Shown here: piece after piece, positions 1 through 7,684 of the stretch
Position numbering within the stretch: position 1 is the stretch's first letter
How the letters are laid out: every line of letters starts with the position of its first letter
Source of the DNA: Chloroflexia bacterium
Lineage (GTDB): Bacteria > Chloroflexota > Chloroflexia > Thermomicrobiales > JALYUS01
DNA length: 22,353 nt
NCBI GenBank assembly: GCA_025924435.1
Contig: JAICIL010000031.1
Span: 1 to 22,353 of the forward strand
Direction of reading: 5' to 3'
The notes under the pieces: model-generated
Told to the model about the DNA's origin: nothing
What the model saw: only the letters and a program-made list of their open reading frames with translations
Database searches by the model: none
Program-made: the position numbers and the translations under genes

Positions 1-1369
1 TGCCGCCCGCCAGCGGGTGCGTCGTGATGCAGAGCCAGAGCAGGACGCCCGCCGCCACATCCCGCTCGCGGTCGAGGGCGATCACGAACAGAAAGAAGAA
101 AAAGGCAGACCAGACGAACGGGAATTGAAAGGCGAGCACACCGTCAATGTAAAACGGGTTGAGCAGGAAAAGCAGCATCACCCACGGGTCGCGCATCACG
201 GGCCGGGCGACGCACGCCGCGACCGGCGTCCCAACGGCGGCGACCACCATCAGGAGCGTGACGCCCCAGGTGTGGAAGAGCGGCCAGATGAGCGCGCCGA
301 GCAGCCACGGCGCGAGGCCGTACGGGAACGTCACCGCCCGCCCGCCGTCGAGCGCCGGGATATGGCGCGGGATGCCGTGGCCGCCCCAGAGTTGATCCTG
401 GATGAACCAGACGTGCGCGTAGACGCTCATCGAGTCATCGCCTAAAAAAATGCGCTTGACCGCCACGAGGAAGAGCGCGAGCAGGAGCAGCGCGAAGAAA
501 ACGCCGGGCAGCCACGGCGCCCACCGCTCTGTGATCCCCGCCGGGCGGTTGCGCCGCGTCATCACCCGCCACCACGCCAGCGGCATGGCGACGAGATCAA
601 TGAGGACATCCTTCATGCGCGTGTTGGAGCGGTAGATCGGCACGGGGACGCGGTGATTGTTGCCGAGCCGGTAGCCGAGGCGCGGGAAGATCATCGCCAG
701 CTCGACGGTTTCGCTGTAGCGATACCCCTCGTAGTAGCGCGTCGCCTCGCCGAGCGGCCCGGCGCGGAAGACGCGATAGCCGGACTCCACATCGTAGAAT
801 CGCTGCCCGCTCCAGAGCGTCGCCCAGGCGGACATCAGCCAGTTGCCGACTTTCTTGTACGCCGGGTAGCGCGAGAAATCGCGCCGCGCCATCAGACCGT
901 CCAGCCCGTCGCGCTCCAACGCCTCGACGAGCGCGGCCACGTCGTCCGGGTCGTGCTGGCCGTCGGCGTCCACCGTCAGGATCAGGTCGCTCGCGTCGAG
1001 CCGCCCCGCCGCGACCTCCGCGCGCACGAAGCGGAAGGCCGCGCCGTACCCCGCCGAGAGGCCCCGGTTTTGATCGAAGGCGATGAACGAGGCGTGCGGC
1101 TTGTCCGCGATCCACCGCATGACGATGGCGCGCGTCGCGTCGCGGCTGCCGTCGTCCACAATAATGAGGCCGTCCACCATCGGGGAGAGGCGCGTCAGCA
1201 CTCCCTCGACCGTCGGCGCTTCGTTGTACGCGGGCACGACGGCGATCAGCCGCCGCGCGACGGTGCGCGACTCGCCGGTTCCCATCGGAACGGTGAGCAT
1301 CCGGGACGGTCCCCACGTCCCACGGATACGCAGGTCGTCCTCATCGCCGCGAACGCGCCGTCCGAGCAT
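1..1369 (-). CDS. GT2 glycosyltransferase fused to a multi-pass membrane domain (3' end beyond window)
   Basis: Probably transfers a sugar from an activated donor to a lipid or surface-glycan acceptor at the membrane. The reading frame is open from ATG 1369 to the window edge, 456 codons without a stop, so the C-terminus is missing. A dolichyl-phosphate-mannose-synthase-like GT2 domain covers about residues 40-250: VVPAYNE at 44-50 and the metal/nucleotide-binding DAD at 134-136 (DADGQHDPDD context). From about residue 285 hydrophobic stretches follow (WLPGVFFALLLLALFLVAV, further segments to the edge), a membrane domain not part of plain GT2 enzymes. The start is chosen for the purine-rich GGAAGGAAGG just upstream. 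It points away from the sugar aminotransferase/epimerase run but fits the same glycan pathway. The acceptor cannot be told from sequence. Confidence 0.85.
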   Translation of the reverse strand, partial: MLGRRVRGDEDDLRIRGTWGPSRMLTVPMGTGESRTVARRLIAVVPAYNEAPTVEGVLTRLSPMVDGLIIVDDGSRDATRAIVMRWIADKPHASFIAFDQNRGLSAGYGAAFRFVRAEVAAGRLDASDLILTVDADGQHDPDDVAALVEALERDGLDGLMARRDFSRYPAYKKVGNWLMSAWATLWSGQRFYDVESGYRVFRAGPLGEATRYYEGYRYSETVELAMIFPRLGYRLGNNHRVPVPIYRSNTRMKDVLIDLVAMPLAWWRVMTRRNRPAGITERWAPWLPGVFFALLLLALFLVAVKRIFLGDDSMSVYAHVWFIQDQLWGGHGIPRHIPALDGGRAVTFPYGLAPWLLGALIWPLFHTWGVTLLMVVAAVGTPVAACVARPVMRDPWVMLLFLLNPFYIDGVLAFQFPFVWSAFFFFLFVIALDRERDVAAGVLLWLCITTHPLAGG

Positions 1370-1589
1370 CGCCTTCCTTCCCACTCCCCTACCGATAGCA
1401 GACACGACCCATGAGGATCATATCGCAATCCCTGTCCCTGCTTTCTCAGCATATGTAGTGGAACATGACGCGGGGATGAATGGGTGCTATTAGAAGCGTT
1501 TCGTTGCTTTTGCCTCGACCCCATATCTGAACGTAGAACGCGTATTCGCTCGTTGATAGGATGGTTTGAAAACATACTTGAAACCGTCT

Positions 1590-2270
1590 TCACAGTCCGC
1601 CTGGCCCATCCAGCGATTTCTGCGGATCGCTCGTCTCCTCGGCATAGCGACGTATGATTTCGTCGCGCCTCCGAATCGGGATGCTAGAGATGCGCCCGTA
1701 GAATCGTCGCTGCCGTTCCACGCGCTCCGCGATGGCTTTCTCGCTGTACCGAGCCGCTGGGCCGATCTGCTGGTCGCCGTCGGCAACTGACGCGATCCCC
1801 TCCGCATCACAGCGCACGGTATAGCATGCTCGGACGAGCGCAATCTCATCGGTGACGAACGAGAGGCGCGAGAGGCGTCGCTTACCGAGCCGACTGTCGA
1901 GCATCGCGAGGGCACGGATGATCCCGACGCTCGAACGGAGCATGTCCTCAACCGTCAGCGAAAGCGACTCTCGCAGGGCACCGTATGCATCTGATCGGGA
2001 GAACACCCCTTTGGCATTCAGTTCTTCGCCCGCGGCATCGTACGGGAAGTCGAGGCCTACGCGACGGGCTTTGTTGATGAGCGGTCGTGCCGCGTTCCAG
2101 TAGCGGAAATCGCAGAAGTTGGCGATCTCCTGCCCGCCGATCGTTAGCCAGATGCGCCCGTCCTTGTTATGCCCGGTGTGCCGATACCAGGTGTCGTGGA
2201 TTTCGACATGCCCCTGCAAGGACTCAGCGAAACGCTCCTCAATATGTTGCTTTAGTTTGCTCCATTGCAT
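1590..2270 (-). CDS. SF0329-like hypothetical protein
   Basis: A 226-residue soluble protein with no signal peptide or membrane segment. The N-terminus (MQWSKLKQHIEERFAESL, then an HDTWYRHTG...GRIWLTIGG stretch) resembles from memory the small uncharacterised family named after Shigella SF0329; no function is known to me. Start 2270 is preferred over ATG 2282 because GGAG lies at good spacing before 2270 and the family starts there. The C-terminal third is rich in Arg/Glu (about residues 160-215) and probably helical. Base composition is milder in G+C than the glycosyltransferase downstream, and codon use is less extreme, which fits an acquired gene. It sits alone: 220 bp separate it from the glycosyltransferase and over 500 bp from the next gene upstream. 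Confidence 0.6.
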   Translation of the reverse strand: MQWSKLKQHIEERFAESLQGHVEIHDTWYRHTGHNKDGRIWLTIGGQEIANFCDFRYWNAARPLINKARRVGLDFPYDAAGEELNAKGVFSRSDAYGALRESLSLTVEDMLRSSVGIIRALAMLDSRLGKRRLSRLSFVTDEIALVRACYTVRCDAEGIASVADGDQQIGPAARYSEKAIAERVERQRRFYGRISSIPIRRRDEIIRRYAEETSDPQKSLDGPGGL

Positions 2271-2828
2271 ACTGTTCTCCATGCCGCCACATCCGCGACT
2301 GTTTTGATGCAGGATACCATTGTATTGCTCACTCTATGCGCCGAGTCCCTGGAAGGAATCGCTTGAGGCGGCGAAGCGACAGGCTTTCCGCTGCCGATGA
2401 GGTCATTGGCGGCTTTCGCGAAACCCGTCTCTGTATCAACATGTTGCGGGCTTCCCGCATCGCTGGCTTTTCAACGTTGGAGAGAAATCGGTGATTGCGT
2501 GGTGCTTTTTCGCGAAGGCAATTGCGTGACACGTCGTAGGGGCGGCGCTCGAACCGCCCGCATTGTCGCGCCGTGATCTTCGCGGGTGGCAACGGTGGTG
2601 GCGGCCAAAATGAGCGGTTCGAGCACCGCCCCTACGCGACATTGGGAGCGGCGTTACCACACACGGCGCTCCCGTGAAATAATCAGGCTCCCGGCAAGGG
2701 ATACCAGCCCATCCTCCGATTTCATCTCCCGTTCATGGTGTGTATGCCATGATCGTACACAAGCGCGGGAGGAAGAATATGGCCCGCGTGGAGGTATGAG
2801 GGAGCAAAGAAAGGGTGCGGCAACCCGT
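2271..2828. other. Long intergenic region with repeats
   Basis: No convincing gene in these 558 bases; the short ORFs on both strands lack ribosome binding sites and recognisable protein sequence. It holds a GCGGGCTTCCCGC mini-palindrome at 2446-2458 (the same 13 bases recur at 17971-17983), a small palindromic element at 2535-2636, and near 2733-2758 short symmetric words (CATGG..CCATG, GTGTA..TACAC) that could be a binding site in front of the aminotransferase. I could not assign a confident -35/-10 pair. Confidence 0.5.
2535..2636. repeat. Palindromic mini-element with ~28 bp inverted termini
   Basis: The left arm 2535-2564 (CGTAGGGGCGGCGCTCGAAC...) and right arm 2609-2636 (...GTTCGAGCACCGCCCCTACG) are near-perfect inverted copies enclosing about 44 bases. 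It is too short to code and resembles non-autonomous palindromic intergenic repeats. No flanking target duplication is obvious. Whether it is a MITE or a REP-like element cannot be decided from one copy. Confidence 0.7.
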
Positions 2829-3977
2829 ATGAAAGTACCCGCGGCGAGCATTTATTTCCCGCCGGAGGACCGCGCGGCGATCCTCGGCCAGATTGACGAA
2901 ATCCTCCAGACCGGCCAACTGACGCTCGGCAAATACGGGCGGCAATTCGAGGAGCAGTTCGCGGCGAAGATCGGCGTCAAGCACGCCATCGCCGTGTCGA
3001 GCGGCACGAGCGCCATCGAAATCCCGCTGCGCGTCTTCGGCGTCGAGGGCAAGGAAGTGCTCGTGCCGACGAACACCTTCTTCGCCACCCCCGCCGCCGT
3101 CCTCCACGCGGGCGGGCGCGTGCGGTTCATTGATACCGACCCCGCGACGCTCTCCGTGGACGTGGACCATCTGCGCGCCTCCATCGGCCCGGAGACGGCG
3201 GGCGTGATCGTCGTGCATATCGGCGGCATCGTCACGCCGCACATGGACGAGATCCGCGCCCTCTGCGACGCGCACGGCTGCTGGCTCTTCGAGGACGCCG
3301 CGCACGCGCAGGGCAGCACCGGCCCGTCGCACGGGCACCCCGATGGCCGCAGCGCTGGGACGTGGGGAGACGCCGCCTCGTTCTCCTTCTACCCGACCAA
3401 AGTGATGACCTCCGGCGAGGGCGGCATGATTGTCACGAACGACGACCGGATGGCGGAGGAGGCGCGCATCTACCGCGACCAGGGCAAGGCGGGCTTCCTG
3501 ACGAACTTCCACACCCGCCTCGGCAACAACTGGCGGATGTCCGAAGTGCACGCCGTGATCGGCCTCTCGCAACTGGCGCGACTGGACGAGTTCATCGCCC
3601 ACCGCAACCACATCGCGGCGATCTACGACGAGGGCCTGCCCGGCATGCCCGACATCACGCCGATCCGCCCGCCGGAGAACGGCGTCTCGTGCGACTACAA
3701 GTACCCCGTCCTGCTCCCCGCCGGTGTGGACCGGGCGGCGATCAAGCGGCGGCTGCACGAGGAGTGGGAGGTTTCCTGCTCCGGCGAGGTCTACGACGTG
3801 CCCTGCCACGAGCAGCCCGTCTTCGCCGAGTGGAAACCCGGGTCGCTCCCGCACGCGGAGGATGCCTGCGCGCGGCAACTCTGCCTGCCGATCTCCGCCA
3901 CGATGACGGACGATCAGGCCCGGCACGTCCTCGCGGCGCTCGCGGCGGTCCTGAGCGAGCAGCGGGTGACGGCCTAA
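2829..3977 (+). CDS. DegT/DnrJ/EryC1/StrS-family sugar aminotransferase
   Basis: A PLP-dependent enzyme of fold type I that normally transaminates a keto-sugar nucleotide to an amino sugar for surface polysaccharide or glycolipid synthesis. It has 382 residues, the usual family length. Visible are SSGTSAIE in the cofactor phosphate region, FEDAAHAQGS with Asp156 for the PLP ring nitrogen, and FSFYPTKVMTSGEGG with Lys191 as the Schiff-base lysine, then NWRMSEVHAVIG. The frame is open further upstream to 2586, but the family-like N-terminus begins at ATG 2829; ATG 2796 is an alternative with poor ribosome-binding spacing. The epimerase gene follows on the same strand after 135 bp of palindromic repeat, so these are probably co-transcribed. 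The exact sugar is unknown. Confidence 0.9.
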   Translation: MKVPAASIYFPPEDRAAILGQIDEILQTGQLTLGKYGRQFEEQFAAKIGVKHAIAVSSGTSAIEIPLRVFGVEGKEVLVPTNTFFATPAAVLHAGGRVRFIDTDPATLSVDVDHLRASIGPETAGVIVVHIGGIVTPHMDEIRALCDAHGCWLFEDAAHAQGSTGPSHGHPDGRSAGTWGDAASFSFYPTKVMTSGEGGMIVTNDDRMAEEARIYRDQGKAGFLTNFHTRLGNNWRMSEVHAVIGLSQLARLDEFIAHRNHIAAIYDEGLPGMPDITPIRPPENGVSCDYKYPVLLPAGVDRAAIKRRLHEEWEVSCSGEVYDVPCHEQPVFAEWKPGSLPHAEDACARQLCLPISATMTDDQARHVLAALAAVLSEQRVTA

Positions 3978-3979
3978 CC

Positions 3980-4106
3980 CCCCGGCCCCCTTCCCGCGAG
4001 GAAGGAGGAGCGAGCCTCTGATACATCCGGGCGTACGGGGAATGCTACGAAAGTTGAGCGGAGTCACCCCTCCCCACGCTGAAGGACGGGAGGGGCCGGG
4101 GGAGAG
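3980..4106. repeat. Facing pair of GC-rich palindromic repeats
   Basis: Two related units face each other: CCCCGGCCCCCTTCCCGCGA... from about 3980, and ...GACGGGAGGGGCCGGGGGAG ending about 4106. Each unit is itself imperfectly self-complementary (CCTTCCcgcgaGGAAGG; CCCCTCCC...GGGAGGGG). The pair fills the spacer between aminotransferase and epimerase genes. The outer purine tract GGGGGAGAGG lies five to six bases before the epimerase ATG and can act as its ribosome binding site. Related units occur at 5099-5192 and 21394-21418. Confidence 0.7.
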
Positions 4107-4112
4107 GTAGTA

Positions 4113-5063
4113 ATGCAGCACGTTCTGGTCACGGGTGCGGGAGGGTTCATCGGGTCGCATGTGGTGGATGCGCTGATGAACGCGGGCAAGGATGTCACGG
4201 CGTTCGATGTGCCCGGCGTGCGGATGCATCGCAGTGATCTGCCGTTCATTCCGGGGACGATTGACGATGTGGACGCGCTCGCCGCCGCCTTCGCGGGGCG
4301 GGAGGCGATCTTCCACCTCGCCGCCGTCTCGAATGTCAATCACGCCTTCAGCGATCCGCTCGGCTGCGTCCGCACGAATATCCTCGGCACGGCGAATGTG
4401 CTGGAGGCGGCGCGGCGGGCGGGCGTCGCGCGGGTCATCCTCGCCTCGACCGTCTGGGTCTACAACGCCGCCCCGGCGGACGCGCCCGAGCCGCTGACCG
4501 AGGATACGCCGCTCGCCGCGAACGGCACGAACCACGTCTACACCTCGTCGAAGATCGCCGGGGAGATGCTGCTCGCGGATTGGAGCCATCTGTACGGCAT
4601 CCCGTATACCGTCCTCCGCTACGGCATCCCGTACGGCCCCCGGATGCGCGACGAACTGGTGATCGCCAAATTCCTCGGCAAGGCGCTCCGGGGCGAACCG
4701 CTCACCGTCGGCCACGCGAGCCGCCATTTCCTCTACGTCGGCGATCTCGCCCGCGCGCACGTCCTCGCGCTCGGCGATGTGGCGAAGAATCAGACGTACA
4801 ACCTCGAGGGGCCGGAGGCGATCACGATCCGGCAGGTCGCGGACGCGGTGCGCACGCTCGTCGGCGCGGACGTGACGATCGAGGAGCAACCGGGCCGTCC
4901 CGGCGACTATCGCGACCGGATCATCTCCGCCGCGAAGGCGGAGCGCGACCTCGGCTGGGAGCCGGAAGTCCCCTTCGCGGAAGGGATGCGCCGCACGTAC
5001 GACTGGTTCCGCGCGCGGCATCGCGCCGCCGAGCCGCAGATGGCCGTCGCGGCGGGGACGTAG
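4113..5063 (+). CDS. NAD-dependent sugar epimerase/dehydratase (extended SDR)
   Basis: A nucleotide-sugar epimerase/dehydratase-type enzyme of 316 residues, a normal length. The Rossmann motif GAGGFIG is at residues 8-14, Ser112/Thr113 sit in the ASTVWVY strand, and the catalytic YxxxK is Tyr143/Lys147 (YTSSK). LRYGIPYGP follows, as in UDP-glucose/GDP-mannose-type members. It is cytosolic. The start has GGGGGAGAGG directly upstream, contributed by a palindromic repeat. It lies between a sugar aminotransferase and a flippase-like protein, so it most likely builds the same modified sugar. Which epimerisation or reduction it performs is not evident. Confidence 0.9.
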   Translation: MQHVLVTGAGGFIGSHVVDALMNAGKDVTAFDVPGVRMHRSDLPFIPGTIDDVDALAAAFAGREAIFHLAAVSNVNHAFSDPLGCVRTNILGTANVLEAARRAGVARVILASTVWVYNAAPADAPEPLTEDTPLAANGTNHVYTSSKIAGEMLLADWSHLYGIPYTVLRYGIPYGPRMRDELVIAKFLGKALRGEPLTVGHASRHFLYVGDLARAHVLALGDVAKNQTYNLEGPEAITIRQVADAVRTLVGADVTIEEQPGRPGDYRDRIISAAKAERDLGWEPEVPFAEGMRRTYDWFRARHRAAEPQMAVAAGT

Positions 5064-5098
5064 CCCGCCGTGTCCACGCTGTCGTCGCGAGAATTGCC

Positions 5099-5192
5099 TA
5101 CCCCCCGCCCCTCTCCCGAAACGGGAAGGGGAGAAGATACGATTGATTCTCTCGCTCCCCCCTCCCGCGCCGGGAGGGGGGTTGGGGGGGTG
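5099..5192. repeat. Second facing pair of GC-rich palindromic repeats
   Basis: The units CCCCTCTCCCgaaaCGGGAAGGGGAG (from about 5107) and CTCCCCCCTCCCGCGCCGGG... (from about 5155, ending in a G-tract at 5190) face each other, like the pair at 3980-4106. Reading through it produces an implausible low-complexity peptide (PTPRPSPETGRGE...), the usual sign of such repeats lying inside an over-extended ORF. Confidence 0.7.
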
Positions 5193-6209
5193 GGCATCCC
5201 CTGGCGCGCCATCGGCATCCTCGGCGTCGTCGCGCTCGTCGCGGTGCTGGCGCTCATCCGCGCCGGTGAGCTGTCATCCGTCTGGCAGGCGCTGCGGGGC
5301 GCGGACCCGCGCTGGCTCTGCGTCGCGGCTCTCACGCAGATATTGCCGTATCTCGCGCTGACACGGATCTACGCCGCGCTCTTCGGGCAGCAGGGATATC
5401 CGCAGCCGCCGGGCCTGCTCGGCCGCGTGGCGACGGTCGTCTTAACAATCAACCGCGTGCTGCCGACGATGGGCGTGACGAGCAGCGTCTACCTCGTGAC
5501 GACGCTGCGGCGGCGCGGCATCCCGGAGGCGCGCATCCTCGTCGTGCATACGCTGGAAATCGTCTCCTACACCGTCGCCTTCGCCATCGTGACGACGTGG
5601 GGCATCCTCGTCCTCGTCGCGCGGGGGGCGATGGAGCAGGTGGCGATCCTCGTGCCGGTCGTGCTCGCGGCGTGCGGCGGATTTTTCGCGCTGCGCTGGC
5701 TGCGGCGGCGCGGGCTGAAGCCGATCCTGCTCCGCTGGGCGTTCACCGGCAATCGTTTCATCGGCCGGATCATGCCCATTCGCACATTCCGCATCACGGA
5801 AGAGCGGATCGAGCGATTCGTTAACGAGGTCTGGCACGGTGCGCGGCTCGCCGCCACCCGGCCGGACTGGTTCGTGCGCGCGGTATTCTGGCAACTCGCC
5901 TCGCTGGGCGGGGACTGCCTGACCATCGCCTGCGCGCTCATGGCGCTCGGCGTCCGCGCGCATCCGAACACCATCGTCATCGCCTTCGCGGCGGCGACGG
6001 CGCTCGCCGCGATCTCCTTCCTGCCGGGCGGCGCGGGGTCGTTCGAGGCGGCGATGGTCGTCGTCCTCGTGCGGCGCGACGTCCCCTTCGAGGCGGCCCT
6101 CGCGGCGACGCTGATCTTCCGGGGCCTCACCTTCTGGCTGCCCCTCGCCCTCACCCCACTCCTGCTCGCGCGCCGGGAACAGCTGCAACCGGCGATCCGG
6201 GAGGCATAG
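5190..6209 (+). CDS. LPG-synthase TM / UPF0104 flippase-like membrane protein
   Basis: A multi-pass inner-membrane protein of 339 residues with roughly eight hydrophobic segments and the family signature PGGAGSFEAAMVVVL near the C-terminus, as in the YbhN/AglD/LPG_synthase_TM group (PF03706). Members often sit beside glycosyltransferases and are thought to move or modify lipid-linked substrates; here it ends the aminotransferase-epimerase run. The frame is open from GTG 5070, but residues 1-40 of that version are translated palindromic repeat, so GTG 5190, preceded by GGAGGGGGG, is preferred; it yields a membrane protein starting just before its first helix. A long start at 5070 cannot be excluded. 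Its 3' end converges on the XRE gene with only 26 bp between. Confidence 0.85.
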   Translation: MGIPWRAIGILGVVALVAVLALIRAGELSSVWQALRGADPRWLCVAALTQILPYLALTRIYAALFGQQGYPQPPGLLGRVATVVLTINRVLPTMGVTSSVYLVTTLRRRGIPEARILVVHTLEIVSYTVAFAIVTTWGILVLVARGAMEQVAILVPVVLAACGGFFALRWLRRRGLKPILLRWAFTGNRFIGRIMPIRTFRITEERIERFVNEVWHGARLAATRPDWFVRAVFWQLASLGGDCLTIACALMALGVRAHPNTIVIAFAAATALAAISFLPGGAGSFEAAMVVVLVRRDVPFEAALAATLIFRGLTFWLPLALTPLLLARREQLQPAIREA

Positions 6210-6235
6210 CGTACCCGCGGCATGGCATCAGGGAA

Positions 6236-7126
6236 CTACTCGCCTTCGGCGCGTGCCCGGTCGTCGCGGAGGGCGGATGCGGTATCGGCGTCGGCGGGGA
6301 AGAAGGACTCGATGGCGAGTTCGGCGACGGTGATGTCGAGCGGCGTGCCGAAGGTGGCGACGGTGCCGAAGAAGGCGAGTTCGCGCTCGCCGTGGCGGAA
6401 GCGGAGCGGGACGGCGATATCGCCCGGCCCGGGCAGTTCGACGGCGGGTTCGGGCTGGTCGCAGGGATAGGCGCGCAATTCCTCGTAGAGATCGGCGAGC
6501 GCGGCGTCGGCGGTGAGGGCGATCTGGCGGCGCACGCGGCCGAGCAGGTGCGCCCGCCACTCGCCGAGATTGACGATGCGCGGCGCCATGCCGTCGGGGT
6601 GCAGGCTCACCCGCAGCACGTTGGCCGGGGGCGCGAGCAATGCCGGGGCGACGCCCTCGGTAAACAGCGCGATGCTGGCGTTGGCCTCGACGAGGTTCCA
6701 GCCGCGATCCACCACCACGGCGGGATACGGCTCGTGCCCGGCCAGCACCTGGCGCACCGCCGCGCGCACCGCCGACATCCGCGGGGAATCCAGCGCGCGC
6801 TCGCTGTAGATCGGGGCATACCCGGCGGCGAGGAGCAGATGATTGCGCTCACGCAGCGGCAGGTCGAGTTGCTCGACGAGACGGAGGACCATCTCGCGGC
6901 TCGGCGTGGATCGGCCGGTTTCCACGAAACTCAGGTGCCGGGTGGAGATCTCCGCGTCGAGCGCGAGTGCCAGCTGGCTCAACCGGCGATGCTCGCGCCA
7001 CTGGCGCAGCAACTCACCGACTGGCCGCTGGCCTTGGCGCGCGAGCGTCGGAGGAGGCCCACCCCGCCGCGTCCGATCTTCGCCCATCGGGCGGCTGGGG
7101 CCGGGCGCGACGCGGTGAGCCATCAT
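6236..7126 (-). CDS. XRE-family regulator with MmyB-like ligand-binding domain
   Basis: A transcription factor of 296 residues. The helix-turn-helix of XRE/Cro type spans about residues 36-95 (LLRQWREHRRLSQLALALDA...FVETGRSTPS), followed by a MmyB-like PAS-type domain (PF17765 family) from about 100 to 280, with landmark words LLAAGYAP, VVVDRGWNLVEAN and FFGTVATFGTP. Such regulators usually control an adjacent short-chain dehydrogenase or SnoaL-type gene. Here a SnoaL-like gene lies 20 bp upstream on the same strand, so the two form an operon. GGAG lies before the tandem ATG-ATG start. The first 33 residues are basic, disordered and poorly conserved in such proteins. The ligand is unknown. 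Confidence 0.92.
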   Translation of the reverse strand: MMAHRVAPGPSRPMGEDRTRRGGPPPTLARQGQRPVGELLRQWREHRRLSQLALALDAEISTRHLSFVETGRSTPSREMVLRLVEQLDLPLRERNHLLLAAGYAPIYSERALDSPRMSAVRAAVRQVLAGHEPYPAVVVDRGWNLVEANASIALFTEGVAPALLAPPANVLRVSLHPDGMAPRIVNLGEWRAHLLGRVRRQIALTADAALADLYEELRAYPCDQPEPAVELPGPGDIAVPLRFRHGERELAFFGTVATFGTPLDITVAELAIESFFPADADTASALRDDRARAEGE

Positions 7127-7146
7127 AGAACACTCCGTTCCGAGGA

Positions 7147-7566
7147 TTAAGCGTCCGTCGGCTGCACGAAGAAGCCGGTGACGGTGCGCAGCCGACCGTC
7201 GGGCGCGAGGACGGCGAAATCAATGCCGGTGGCGACGGGCGGGCTGCCATCCGACACGGCGAGTTCCCAGCCCCAGCGCGCCCGGTCGTGGTGGGCGTCA
7301 ACCGCCCCGATCAGCCGGAAGCGGCACCCAGGGAATTGCTCGTGCACGGCGGCAACCAGTGCGTCCAGCGCCTCGCGGCCATCGGCGGCGAACAGGGGAT
7401 CGAGGTAACTGGCGTCCGGCGACCACGTCGCGGCGGTCACCGCGCGGCGCCGCGTCGGGTCGGTCTCGTTCCACATCGCGAAGTAGCCGTTGACCACATC
7501 GCCGATCGGTGCCACGTCTTCAATCGCGGCCATGCTCTCGCGCGTCGCCAAACCATCGCGTTCCAT
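7147..7566 (-). CDS. SnoaL-like / NTF2-fold protein
   Basis: A 139-residue single-domain protein of the cone-shaped alpha+beta barrel (NTF2/SnoaL-like) type. Typical pattern words are VVNGYFAMWNETDPTRRRA, WSPDASYLDPLFAADGREAL and HEQFPGCRFRLIG, with a C-terminal FAVLAPDGRLRTVTGFF. Members are small hydrolases, isomerases or ligand binders; the substrate here is unknown. ATG 7566 is preferred over ATG 7584 because AAGGGAGG lies five to six bases before it, inside the would-be extension. It is the first gene of an operon with the XRE/MmyB regulator, and a 15 bp perfect inverted repeat lies about 90 bp upstream, suggesting control by that regulator. Confidence 0.85.
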   Translation of the reverse strand: MERDGLATRESMAAIEDVAPIGDVVNGYFAMWNETDPTRRRAVTAATWSPDASYLDPLFAADGREALDALVAAVHEQFPGCRFRLIGAVDAHHDRARWGWELAVSDGSPPVATGIDFAVLAPDGRLRTVTGFFVQPTDA

Positions 7567-7652
7567 CGGGTCCTCCCTTTCCACGCCTTCTCGGTTCCGA
7601 GCCCCATCAATCGAGGCAAGGCCAGCGTAGCGGCCCCGATGTCCCGCGTCGA

Positions 7653-7667
7653 TTACCTATGAGGTAA
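7653..7667. promoter_or_regulatory. Inverted repeat TTACCT-ATG-AGGTAA, putative operator
   Basis: A perfect 6+3+6 palindrome in the spacer between the DinB-like gene and the SnoaL/XRE operon, about 86 bases before the SnoaL start. XRE dimers bind such short symmetric sites and MmyB-type regulators are often autoregulated, so this is the best candidate operator. Binding is inference. Confidence 0.4.
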
Positions 7668-7684
7668 CGGCGAAGGCCGCATCA

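Noticed and set aside
597..1316. Minus-strand ORF of about 240 codons over the glycosyltransferase
   Set aside because: A +1 frame shadow; the true glycosyltransferase frame is open to the window edge.
2733..5021. Very long minus-strand ORF (about 760 codons) opposite the aminotransferase and epimerase genes
   Set aside because: It is a GC-rich antisense shadow: the peptide is Arg/Ala/Glu-rich without domains, while the plus strand has complete motifs of two known families.
5070..5189. N-terminal 40 residues of the long form of the flippase-like protein
   Set aside because: They are translated palindromic repeat with no resemblance to the family; the shorter start is preferred.
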